In this document: positions 32,194-40,644 of the stretch, piece by piece
Layout: every line of letters begins with the position of its first letter
Numbering within the stretch: the stretch's first letter is position 1
From: Pseudomonadota bacterium
GTDB taxonomy: Bacteria > Pseudomonadota > Gammaproteobacteria > Xanthomonadales > Rhodanobacteraceae
Reading direction: 5' to 3'
NCBI GenBank assembly: GCA_018240465.1
Contig: JAFEFS010000089.1
Location: 46,097 to 110,096 of the forward strand
DNA length: 64,000 bases
Program-made: the position numbers and the translations under genes
Notes under the pieces: generated by a model
Database searches by the model: none
Told to the model about the DNA's origin: nothing
The model's input: only the letters and a program-made list of their open reading frames with translations

Positions 32194-33756
32194 TTACGTC
32201 ACGCCGTTCTTGCGCAATGACAACAACATCAGCACGCCCGCAAGCACGACATACGCCACCGTGAACTGCCAGACCAGTACGCGCGCGGCGGGCGCAAGCG
32301 TCCACGGCAGGTAGATCGTGCCGAGCGGATCGACCGAGTGGATGATGCCGAACAAGGTCAGCGCGGCACCGGCGAGCAGGGTCGCGGCGGCGCGGCGCAG
32401 GCGGCCGTCGATCAAGGCGACGACGAAACTCGCCCACACCATCGAAGTGATGATGAAGCCGTTGCCGAGGATGAAGATCACCGCCATCTCGGGCAGGCCA
32501 TGGTCGGCGTTCGCGTACGCCTTGGCGAACTGGTCCGGCGCGACGATCGAGGGATCGCCGAGCTTGATCGCGACCATGCGCGCGACAGCCGGGAAGAACG
32601 CCATGACGACGGCGGCGAAGTATTTCTGCTCGGTCGCCTCGAACGCCTGCATGGTGATGTGGATCGCGATGAAGATCAGGATCGGCGCGAGCACGGCCAG
32701 CGGAATCAGCTCGACCAGATTGGAGAGATAGCCGAATACGCCGCCGAGGCCGACGAACAGGCCGGTGAGGAAGGTGTAGCCGGTGCGCCCGCCCATCGCG
32801 CGGTAGGCGGGCTGGCCGATGTAGGGCGTGGTCTGCGCGACGCCGCCGCAGACGCCGGCGACGAGCGTGGCGATCGCCTCGGTCAGCAGGATGTCGCGCA
32901 CCGGATAATCGTCGCCCGCGGCGCGCGCGCTCTCGGTGACGTTGATGCCGCCGACGACCATGAGCAGGCCGAACGGCAGGATCAGTGCGAGATAGGGCAG
33001 CGTGTACTTCAATCCTTCGATGAAACCGAGATTCGGCCACGGCAGGTTGAAGCGCAGCGTCGGCGCGCTCGGCGCGTGGAAGCCCGGACCGAGCAGATCG
33101 AAGGGGCCGAGCGCGTAGTAGAGCACGACGCCGACAAGGATCGAGAACAGCACGCCAGGAATGCGCCCCGGCAACGGTGCGTGCGCGACGAGCGCGTAGA
33201 GAATGATGCCGAGGCAGGCGAAGCCGACGATCGGCACGCGCAGCACATCGACGAGCGGAAAGAAACCCATCAGCACGAGCGCGATGCCGGCGATGGATCC
33301 CAACAAACCCGCGCGCGGCACGTTACGCATGACCCAGCCGCCGAAAAACGAGAGCACGGTTTTGAGCACGCCCATGACCACGAGCGAGGCCATGCCGAGT
33401 TTCCACGTCGCATCGGCCGCGGTCATCTCGTCCATGCCCTGCTGCTTGAACGCGAGGAAGGCCGGGCCGAGCACGAGCAGGCCCATGCCGATCGTCGTCG
33501 GCGCATCGATGCCGAGCGGCATCGCGCAGGCGTCCGCGCGGCCGCTGCGCAAGGCCATGCGCGCGTAGGCGAAGTTGCCGAGCAGTGCACCGAGCGCAGT
33601 GCCCGGAAACATCTTGCCGAAGATGACTTCGGCCGGAAAGTGGAAGATGCCGATCAGCGCGCCGGAAAGGAACGCGAGCACCGAGAGGTTGTCGACGACG
33701 AGACCGATGAAGCCGTTGACGTCGCCGGAGGTGATGCGCAGTTTCGTCGAGTTCAC
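32194..33756 (-). CDS. NCS2-like (xanthine/uracil-type) permease
   Basis: The 520-residue membrane protein has about 12-14 hydrophobic segments. The N-terminal part reads GDVNGFIGLVVDNLSVLAFL and FPGTALGALLGNFAYARMAL, followed by AMPLGIDAPTTIGMGLLVL, which is the NCS2 permease pattern. A GINVTESARAAGDDYPVRDI segment and VCGGVAQTTPYIGQPAYRAM follow. The family carries purines, pyrimidines or related anions by proton symport; the substrate here is not identifiable. The gene is isolated: 21 bp separate it from the methyltransferase fragment. Confidence 0.8.
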   Translation of the reverse strand: MNSTKLRITSGDVNGFIGLVVDNLSVLAFLSGALIGIFHFPAEVIFGKMFPGTALGALLGNFAYARMALRSGRADACAMPLGIDAPTTIGMGLLVLGPAFLAFKQQGMDEMTAADATWKLGMASLVVMGVLKTVLSFFGGWVMRNVPRAGLLGSIAGIALVLMGFFPLVDVLRVPIVGFACLGIILYALVAHAPLPGRIPGVLFSILVGVVLYYALGPFDLLGPGFHAPSAPTLRFNLPWPNLGFIEGLKYTLPYLALILPFGLLMVVGGINVTESARAAGDDYPVRDILLTEAIATLVAGVCGGVAQTTPYIGQPAYRAMGGRTGYTFLTGLFVGLGGVFGYLSNLVELIPLAVLAPILIFIAIHITMQAFEATEQKYFAAVVMAFFPAVARMVAIKLGDPSIVAPDQFAKAYANADHGLPEMAVIFILGNGFIITSMVWASFVVALIDGRLRRAAATLLAGAALTLFGIIHSVDPLGTIYLPWTLAPAARVLVWQFTVAYVVLAGVLMLLSLRKNGVT

Positions 33757-33976
33757 GTGAATCTGTTCTCAAAGCGTAGCGAGCGAAGGCAGTTCGCGTG
33801 CGCACGGAGCGCAGGAACCGAAGTGTACAGTCGGGTACATGAGGATGATTCGCCGCATCGGCGGCTCTCCCTTGGGGCCATTCGCTCCGCGAATGTTCGC
33901 TGCGGCATCCTGCCTTCGCAGTCCGAGCAGCGTACGCATGCGAAATATCGAGCGCAGTAGCTTTGGGGGCAGGCTC

Positions 33977-34441
33977 TCAGAACGACACGTCGGCCGGCTG
34001 GGTGACGCGCAGCACGGACAGGTCGCCCGTTTCCTTCTTCCATGCGGCGCGGATCGCGTCGATGTCGGCGCGCTGCTTCGGTGTATCCGCGTGCAGCAGC
34101 ATGATCACTTTTGAATGCAGGCGCTCGATATGAGCCTGGCCTTGCGTGCGCCACTGACCATAGACGTCGAACACGCTCAAGCCGTCGGGAAAGCGCGGCG
34201 TCACCTCGCGGTCGAGGAAATCATGCCAGCGCTTCGCGTTCGCGGCGGCATCAGCTTCCTCGCCAGCATCGGAAACGACGCCGACGCCGAAGTACAGTTC
34301 GGTGCGCACCCAGTTTGTCGTCGTGGCCGGATGCGCGGCATCACCGGCCAGCGTGCTCGACACAGGCTTGGTCGCGGGTGGCGTTGCCACGCAGCCGGAA
34401 AGCAGGAGAACCGACAATATAAGCGCGGCGGAAAATTTCAT
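33977..34441 (-). CDS. DUF3574 lipoprotein
   Basis: The 154-residue protein starts with a lipobox (LSVLLLSGCVAT). Its single domain of the DUF3574 type contains VRTELYFGVGVV, WHDFLDREVTPRFPDGLSVF, YGQWRTQGQ and KVIMLLHADT. Function is unknown for the family; an outer-membrane or periplasmic location is expected from the lipid anchor. It is divergent from the TonB-dependent receptor with a 94-bp gap. The 220 bp between it and the permease gene contain short imperfect inverted repeats but no recognised gene. Confidence 0.85.
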   Translation of the reverse strand: MKFSAALILSVLLLSGCVATPPATKPVSSTLAGDAAHPATTTNWVRTELYFGVGVVSDAGEEADAAANAKRWHDFLDREVTPRFPDGLSVFDVYGQWRTQGQAHIERLHSKVIMLLHADTPKQRADIDAIRAAWKKETGDLSVLRVTQPADVSF

Positions 34442-34535
34442 ATGGGCATCTGTTTCGCAGCGAGGCCAAGTTGCCTAGTATTGGGTGTTTCCGCGCCGCC
34501 GCGCAACCGCACCCCTTCGCTTTGTGGAAATGACG

Positions 34536-36989
34536 ATGAAAGCAAAAATCCCTTCCCTGCCGCGCCACCGCCTGTCCGCGGCGATCGCCGTCCTGCTCGT
34601 CTGCGCTCCCGTCGCGCACGCGCAGCAGGCCGCCGACACCCGGACGGCAAACCTCGACACGATCGTCGTCACCGGCACGCGCGCGCCCAACCGCACAGTG
34701 CTCGACTCGACTTCGCCGATCGATGTCGTCACCGCGGACGATCTGAAAGCCGCCGGCGCGGTCAACGGCGAACTCGGGCAGGCGTTGCAGACCTTGCTGC
34801 CTTCGCTCAATTTCCCGCGCCAGTCGAATGCGGGCGGCGCCGACATGGTGCGTTCGGCGCAACTGCGCGGGTTATCTCCGGATCAGGTACTTGTGCTGAT
34901 CAACGGCAAGCGCGTGCACACATCCGCGCTCGTGCAGACCGAATCGACGACCGGGCTCGGCACGACACCGGTCGATCTCAACGCGATCCCGATCTCGGCG
35001 ATCAAGCGCATCGAAGTGCTGCGCGACGGTGCGGGCGCGCAATACGGCTCCGACGCGATCGGCGGCGTGATCAACATCATCCTCGACGACGCGCCGCACG
35101 GTGGAGAAATCACCACGAGCTACGGCGCCTACCACACCGATTTCGAGCCGACGAACCGCACGATCACCGACGGCCAGAGCACGTATCTCAGCGCGAAATT
35201 CGGCACCGCGCTCGGCGCGGGCGCCGGCGGCTTCCTGCGCGGTGGCGTCGAGTTGAACAACCACAACGCGACCAATCGCGCCGGCTTCGACAACTTCGCC
35301 GGCGATTCGACACCGGACAACCTCAAGCTGCTCGGCAAGGTCAATTACGCCGCGGGCGATCCCAAGCTCGAGAATTATTCCGGCTGGCTCAACAGCGCAC
35401 TGCCGCTGTCGGACGCGGCGACGCTGTACGCGTTCGGCACCTACGCGCACCGGCATTCGACCGGCGACAATTTCTTTCGCTATCCGGACGATTCGGCCAA
35501 CGTGAAGTCGATCTATCCCGACGGCTATCGCCCGGTCGGCCTCGGCAGCAGCGACGATCTGCAGGGCACGGCCGGCCTGCGCGGGCATGTCGGCGACTGG
35601 GACTACGACGCGAGCCTGACCTGGGGCACCAACGACTTCGACTACCGCCTGCGCAATTCGCTCAACGCCTCGCTCGGCGCGGCCAGCCCAACCGCGTTCG
35701 ACACCGGCGAATACAAATTCGCGCAAACCGTGGCGAATTTCGACGCGACGCGCGGCGTGAACCTCGGCGGTCGCGACTACACTCTTGCGCTCGGCGGCGA
35801 ACTGCGCCACGAAAATTTCCAGACGCGCGCCGGCGATCCGGCGTCCTACGCGATCGGCCCGATACCCGGCGTGCCGATCGGCGCGCAGGCCGGCACCAAC
35901 CTGACTCCGGCGGACACGGCCGACGTGTCGCGCAACGTACAGGGCGTGTACGCGGAGTTGTCCGGCAACCTCGCCGACGCGCTGTTCGTCGACGCCGCCG
36001 TTCGCTACGAGCACTACGGCGACTTCGGCAGCACGACCAACGGCAAGCTCAGCGGGCGCTGGGAGATCACGCCGGAATTCGCGCTGCGCGGCGCGGTGTC
36101 GACGAACTTCCGCGCGCCATCGCTTTCGCAGATCGGTTTCGAGTCGACCGCGACCGGCTACGACAATGCCGGCAACCTGATCAACTCGCGCATCCTCTCG
36201 GTGGACAACCCGATCGCGCGCGCGCTCGGCGCAACGACGCTGACGCCGGAGAAATCGCACAACTACAGCATCGGCTTCACCGCGACGCCGGCCGAGAAGT
36301 TCGATGTGTCGCTCGACATCTACAAGATCGACATCGACCATCGCGTGGTGCTGTCCGAGCAGATCGGCGGCGACGCACTGACCCAGTTCATCGAAACCCA
36401 TTTCGGCATCCCCGGCGTGCAGGCGGTGAATTTCTTCACCAACGCGGTCGACACGAGCACGAAGGGCGCCGACCTCGTCGCCAACTACCGCTTGCCGCTG
36501 CACGACGGCACACTGACCCTGACCGGTTCGTACAGCTACGCCGACACGCACATCGAACGCATCGCCGACACGCCGGCCGAACTGGTCGCGCTCGGCAACG
36601 ACAACGTGCTGTTCGGCCTGCAGGCGCGCAACATCCTGACCAACGCCGCGCCGCGCAACCGCGGCATCCTCTCCGCGCGCTGGGCCGATTCGAAATGGTC
36701 GCTGCTCGGTCGCGCCACGCGACAGGGTTCGACGACGCGCGTGTTCGACTTTGGCGGCGGCTTCACGCCGACGCAGACCTATTCCGCGAAATGGCAGTTC
36801 GACGCGGAGGTCGAATACAAATTCACCCAGGCATTCTCGGTCGCGGTCGGCGGCGTCAACCTCACCGACAACTATCCGACGCGTTCGAGCGACGACATCA
36901 ACTACTTCGGCAACCTGCCTTACGACATCATCTCGCCGATCGGCTTCAACGGCGCGTACTGGTACGCGCGGGCGCGGTTGACATTCTGA
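34536..36989 (+). CDS. TonB-dependent outer-membrane receptor
   Basis: The 817-residue protein has a signal peptide (AAIAVLLVCAPVAHAQ) and an N-terminal plug domain with a TonB-box-like LDTIVVTGTRAPNR. Plug motifs VLVLINGKRVHTS, RIEVLRDGAGAQYGSDAIGG and VINIILDD follow. The 22-strand barrel carries the C-terminal SNFRAPSL-like TNFRAPSLSQIGFES motif and ends in the aromatic WYARARLTF. These receptors import siderophores, vitamins or carbohydrates across the outer membrane; the ligand is unknown here. ATG 34536 has the better Shine-Dalgarno spacing (GTGGAA) than ATG 34530. Confidence 0.93.
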   Translation: MKAKIPSLPRHRLSAAIAVLLVCAPVAHAQQAADTRTANLDTIVVTGTRAPNRTVLDSTSPIDVVTADDLKAAGAVNGELGQALQTLLPSLNFPRQSNAGGADMVRSAQLRGLSPDQVLVLINGKRVHTSALVQTESTTGLGTTPVDLNAIPISAIKRIEVLRDGAGAQYGSDAIGGVINIILDDAPHGGEITTSYGAYHTDFEPTNRTITDGQSTYLSAKFGTALGAGAGGFLRGGVELNNHNATNRAGFDNFAGDSTPDNLKLLGKVNYAAGDPKLENYSGWLNSALPLSDAATLYAFGTYAHRHSTGDNFFRYPDDSANVKSIYPDGYRPVGLGSSDDLQGTAGLRGHVGDWDYDASLTWGTNDFDYRLRNSLNASLGAASPTAFDTGEYKFAQTVANFDATRGVNLGGRDYTLALGGELRHENFQTRAGDPASYAIGPIPGVPIGAQAGTNLTPADTADVSRNVQGVYAELSGNLADALFVDAAVRYEHYGDFGSTTNGKLSGRWEITPEFALRGAVSTNFRAPSLSQIGFESTATGYDNAGNLINSRILSVDNPIARALGATTLTPEKSHNYSIGFTATPAEKFDVSLDIYKIDIDHRVVLSEQIGGDALTQFIETHFGIPGVQAVNFFTNAVDTSTKGADLVANYRLPLHDGTLTLTGSYSYADTHIERIADTPAELVALGNDNVLFGLQARNILTNAAPRNRGILSARWADSKWSLLGRATRQGSTTRVFDFGGGFTPTQTYSAKWQFDAEVEYKFTQAFSVAVGGVNLTDNYPTRSSDDINYFGNLPYDIISPIGFNGAYWYARARLTF

Positions 36990-37050
36990 TCATCCAAGAT
37001 GTTCCGCCGCGCGGGCGGAACGCCGCACGCCGTATCTGATTCGGCCGGGA

Positions 37051-37701
37051 TCAGGAGAACCCGTGCACGCGCCGCGCACCGGCCCAGCGCTTGGCCCAGT
37101 ACGGACTGGCGAGTTCATCGATGCGCACGCGCTTGCCCGGCGAGGGGGAGTGGATGAAGCGGCCATCGCCCATGTAGATACCGACATGGGTGATGCGATT
37201 GCGCACCTGGAAGAAAACGAGGTCGCCCATCTTCATCTCGTCGCGGGCGATCTTCTCGCCGTCGCGATATTGGCTCGGCGCATCGTAAGGCAGTTCGACA
37301 CCGAAGGTCTTGTTGTAGACGTAATGGGTGAAACCGGAACAGTCGAAGCCCGTGGACGGGTCGCGGCCGGCACGGCGATAGCGGATGTCGCGCAGGGTCA
37401 GGGCGAAATCGGCGACGCGTTTGCGCGGCGCCTTGTAGATCGCGCGATCAACGATCGCGGCCAGCGCCGCGGACTCGGCAGCATCGACACCACTGTCGGC
37501 CACCGCAACGTTCGGTGTTGACGTTGCCGGCACGGCAACGACTGACTCGAAGGCGGGAATCAATGCTTCGATGGAGAATGGCGCCGGACTGTTGGCCGGA
37601 ACAGAATGCAATTCCTGGGCGGTAGCGCCATCAGCGCAGATGGCAACCAGCGCCATCAGGGCAAACCCTGCACTTGCCAAACAAGCTGGCTTCGGCGGCA
37701 T
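37051..37701 (-). CDS. Secreted NlpC/P60 (C40) cell-wall hydrolase
   Basis: The 216-residue protein has an N-terminal signal (LASAGFALMALVAICADGATAQ). A C-terminal NlpC/P60 domain carries the catalytic Cys in STGFDCSGFTHYVYN, His in RITHVGIYMG and the third polar residue in RFIHSPSPG. Such enzymes cleave peptidoglycan peptides between gamma-D-glutamyl and diamino-acid residues. ATG 37701 places the signal at the N-terminus; longer frames upstream are non-coding in character. It is convergent with the TonB-dependent receptor. Confidence 0.9.
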   Translation of the reverse strand: MPPKPACLASAGFALMALVAICADGATAQELHSVPANSPAPFSIEALIPAFESVVAVPATSTPNVAVADSGVDAAESAALAAIVDRAIYKAPRKRVADFALTLRDIRYRRAGRDPSTGFDCSGFTHYVYNKTFGVELPYDAPSQYRDGEKIARDEMKMGDLVFFQVRNRITHVGIYMGDGRFIHSPSPGKRVRIDELASPYWAKRWAGARRVHGFS

Positions 37702-38042
37702 CGTGGAAATCCCCAAGCTGGATGAAGCGGAGTTGAACTCTATAAAATCGCTTGTTGAAATCCCGTTAAGAAAAGCCGTCCCGGCCCCGGATTTGGCGAA
37801 AGTCCTGCGATGCGCCGGCCCGAATCGCGCAGCCGGGCCCGATCCAGCCGCGCCGGACTGCCGACTGCCGCGATCCATCGCCCCGCATCGGCAAGGCCGG
37901 GAGCACGGGGACATGCTTTCGCCGACCGGACCACACAGCCCGGCATCGCGCCCCGGAAGAACTTCGCTCAATCCGGCGCGGGGCGCGTCGGTGCGCACGG
38001 AAAGTCGTTCCGCGGAACATTTCCGGTCGACGGCCCCCGGCT
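37702..38042. other. 341-bp intergenic region
   Basis: No gene is supported here. On the minus strand an AT-rich patch (37731-37770) with TTAACG and TATAGA boxes 19 bases apart may be the promoter of the NlpC/P60 gene. The rest is GC-rich and contains no clear hairpin terminator for the operon ending at 38043. Confidence 0.5.
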
Positions 38043-39242
38043 TCAGATCAGCGGCGTGATGTTCTTGACCTCTCCAAGCAGCGCCTTGCCGTACAACTCC
38101 TCGCACACGGTCGGCAGCACCAGTGCGTGGCGGGCCGCGGTGTTCGCATCGCGCCAGATGCGTTGCAGCGGATTGGCCTCGGCGAACGAGCCCGCTCCGT
38201 GCGCGGAAACCAGTGTATTGAGCGCTTCGGTGATGACGCGTGCGACGTAACCCGCGTCGGCACGGATCCGCGCGCGCGTCTTGAAGTCCGGAAACTCCGC
38301 GCGCGCCGCGGCGCTGTCGATGTCGTCGGCGGCACGATACGCGTGCAGGTGCGCACTGTCGATCTTCATCGCGGCCTCGGCGACCTGCAACTGGAATGCC
38401 GGCGAATCAGCCTGCCGCTCGTACATCGTGTACGGAATGTTGCGCCGACCCGACATCTCGATCACCTGATCGAGCGCGACCCGCGCAAGGCCCAGCTGCG
38501 GGCCCACGAGCGCCAGCGTCACGACCGGAATGAATGCGGAACGATACAGGACTTCGCTGTCGTGTTCGGTCGGATAGTGGCCGTGAACGGCCGCATTCAG
38601 CGACATCAGGCGGTGGTCCGGAATGAACACGTCCTCGGCAACGAGGCAGTTGCTGCCGGTGCCGCGCATGCCCGAGGCGTACCAGGTGTATTCGATCGAC
38701 AACTCGCGCATCGGCGCAAAACCGAGGTACTGGTCGACGAATTTGCCGTTCGCATCCTGTTCGATCAGACCGAGCATGCCCCAATCCGCGTGCAGCGAGC
38801 CGGAGGCCCAGTACCACTTGCCCGAGACGACGAGCCCGCCGTCGACGCGCCGCGTCTGTGCGCTCGGCGCGAACACGCCGGCGGCGCGCGCGTCGGGATC
38901 GGCGCCGAAAATCTCGTCCTGCGCGCGTGCGGACATCAGGCCGACGATCCAGGCGCAGTTGTTGATCAGGTTGAGTACCCAGGCGGTCGCGCCGCAGGCC
39001 TCGGCGAGGATGGAGACCACGTCCAGGTTGGTGCGCATGCCGACCTGGTAGCCGCCGTAGCGCTTGGGCAACATCAGGCGGAACAAACCGGCCTCGCGCA
39101 GCGCGCCGATGTTCTCCTCGGCGATGCGCCGCTCGCTGTCCGTCTGCGCGGCGTTGCGGCTCAGCAGCGGCTTGAGCGCGCGTGCGCGCGCGACAAGCTC
39201 GTCGCGCGTCGCACGCTCGTGATCGCTGGCCCTCTGCAACAT
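38043..39242 (-). CDS. Acyl-CoA-dehydrogenase-fold flavoprotein, group D monooxygenase-like
   Basis: The 399-residue protein has the acyl-CoA dehydrogenase fold and is closest in pattern to oxygenase components of two-component flavin monooxygenases (HpaB/HsaA-like). Visible segments are REAGLFRLMLPKRYGGYQVG, GKWYWASGSLHADWGML, GMRGTGSNCLVAEDVFIPDH and the C-terminal helical bundle. A flavin reductase gene lies just upstream, supporting an oxygenase that uses reduced flavin. In this operon the likely substrate is a carrier-protein-bound or released amino-acid derivative (inference). It is the last gene of the nine-gene cluster. A plain acyl-ACP dehydrogenase is the alternative. Confidence 0.75.
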   Translation of the reverse strand: MLQRASDHERATRDELVARARALKPLLSRNAAQTDSERRIAEENIGALREAGLFRLMLPKRYGGYQVGMRTNLDVVSILAEACGATAWVLNLINNCAWIVGLMSARAQDEIFGADPDARAAGVFAPSAQTRRVDGGLVVSGKWYWASGSLHADWGMLGLIEQDANGKFVDQYLGFAPMRELSIEYTWYASGMRGTGSNCLVAEDVFIPDHRLMSLNAAVHGHYPTEHDSEVLYRSAFIPVVTLALVGPQLGLARVALDQVIEMSGRRNIPYTMYERQADSPAFQLQVAEAAMKIDSAHLHAYRAADDIDSAAARAEFPDFKTRARIRADAGYVARVITEALNTLVSAHGAGSFAEANPLQRIWRDANTAARHALVLPTVCEELYGKALLGEVKNITPLI

Positions 39243-39281
39243 GTCACCCCCTCGCTGGTTGCTGCGGTAGCGGCGCGCCGA

Positions 39282-39812
39282 TTACCAGCCGTCGACCGCA
39301 TTCCACTGTATCGCGGGCTCGTGCGCGTGGATCTGCTTGTACTTGCCGCTGAAGAAAATCAGTGGCCTCGCCTCGGGCCCATGCCAGAGATGTTCGATCG
39401 CGGCGATGTAGAGCAGATGATCGCCCACCGGATGGATGTCGACCACCCGCGCGACGATATGAGCCAGGCTGCCGTCGATCAGCGGCGTACCGAAATGATC
39501 GTGGAACACGACCCTGGCCGCGCCATCCGGCCGCCGCGCGAAATAGGGAGCAAGATGCTCCTGCGCTTCTGCCAGCACGTTGACGCCGTAGCGATCGCCG
39601 ACATGCACGTGTTCGACGAAGTTCGAGGTCCGCCGCACCGAAATCAGGATCAGCGGCGGATCCAGCGACACCGACAGAAAGGCATTGACGGTCATGCCCG
39701 CACGCTCGCCCTCGCGCATGAAGCTGACCACGGTGACGCCGGTGGCAAATCTTCCCATGACCCCGCGAAACATCGCGGCATCGAAAGTCGAGGCGGGGTC
39801 GGATATGGTCAT
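39282..39812 (-). CDS. Flavin reductase (HpaC-like)
   Basis: The 176-residue protein is a flavin-reductase-like FMN-binding split-barrel protein. Motifs include FRGVMGRFATGVTVVSF, AGMTVNAFLSVSLDPPLILI, YGVNVLAEAQEHLAPYFA and an HLWHG segment near the end. Such proteins supply reduced flavin to a partner oxygenase. The partner is almost certainly the flavoprotein encoded 39 bp downstream. It is 36 bp downstream of the esterase gene on the same strand. Confidence 0.88.
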   Translation of the reverse strand: MTISDPASTFDAAMFRGVMGRFATGVTVVSFMREGERAGMTVNAFLSVSLDPPLILISVRRTSNFVEHVHVGDRYGVNVLAEAQEHLAPYFARRPDGAARVVFHDHFGTPLIDGSLAHIVARVVDIHPVGDHLLYIAAIEHLWHGPEARPLIFFSGKYKQIHAHEPAIQWNAVDGW

Positions 39813-39848
39813 TCCCGTTGTCCGATTGCGGCGGCCAGTTGGCCCATC

Positions 39849-40517
39849 TTATCGACCCGCGTCCATTGTGCGAAGAAACTGGCGCAACGCGCGCCAGACC
39901 ACCAGCGGAATTTCGTGGCCTCCCTCGAACGGCACCCAGGTCACGCGCGCGCCTCCGGCGAGGGCAGCATCGCGCAGGCCCTCTCCCGCCGGGAAGGCCA
40001 GTTCCGCATCGCTGCGCCCGTGGGCGACGAGGACAGGCAAGCCCTCGAGGCGCGGCAGCAGCGGCGTCCATTCGGCAAACGCGATGCGCGAGGACGACAG
40101 CAGCGCCAACGCGTCCGCGCGTCCGCCGTGCAATACGTGATCCATTGCGAGCATGCCGCCCTGGGAGAAACCTATCAGCACCAGCCGTTGCCGGCAGCCT
40201 ATCTCCGCACACAAGCCCGCCAGCTGCTGCCGTGCTTCGGCCCGGCCCGCAGGATCGAGCGAATGCAGGTCGCGCGCACCGCACTGACGCAGGCGCATTT
40301 CCGAATCGACCGGCCACCAGCTGTAGCCATGTGGCTGTACCGGCAACGGCGCATCGGGAAACACGAAGTAGGCCGCCGTGCCGAGCGAATGCGCGAACGG
40401 CGCGAGATCCGCCGCTTCCATCATGCGCCCATGCAGGATGACGACAGCCAGCGCGGCCGCCGGATCGCCAACCGCGATCGCGCTCAGGCCACCGATCGCG
40501 ATGCGCGACTCGATCAT
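39849..40517 (-). CDS. Phospholipase/carboxylesterase-type alpha/beta hydrolase
   Basis: The 222-residue protein fits the small carboxylesterase/phospholipase family (PF02230-like). It has VVILHGRMMEAADL, FPDAPLPVQPHGYSWWPVD, nucleophile elbow LIGFSQGGMLAMDHVLHGG, an Asp in VLVAHGRSDAELAF and a C-terminal His in FEGGHEIPL. In the cluster it could hydrolyse the thioester of the carrier-bound product, acting as a release thioesterase (inference). ATG 40517 has GAGGTG just upstream. A gap of 127 bp separates it from the GH2 gene. Confidence 0.85.
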   Translation of the reverse strand: MIESRIAIGGLSAIAVGDPAAALAVVILHGRMMEAADLAPFAHSLGTAAYFVFPDAPLPVQPHGYSWWPVDSEMRLRQCGARDLHSLDPAGRAEARQQLAGLCAEIGCRQRLVLIGFSQGGMLAMDHVLHGGRADALALLSSSRIAFAEWTPLLPRLEGLPVLVAHGRSDAELAFPAGEGLRDAALAGGARVTWVPFEGGHEIPLVVWRALRQFLRTMDAGR

Positions 40518-40644
40518 CGCCACACCTCGGCGATCGCGCCCAGCGGCGACGGCTGCGACGCGTGCGTAGCGAAGAGGCGATCGCCGACGTCGGCCTGGCG
40601 CCGCGCACGGCCCCAGCATGGCACGGTGATCGCGGACGCGGTGT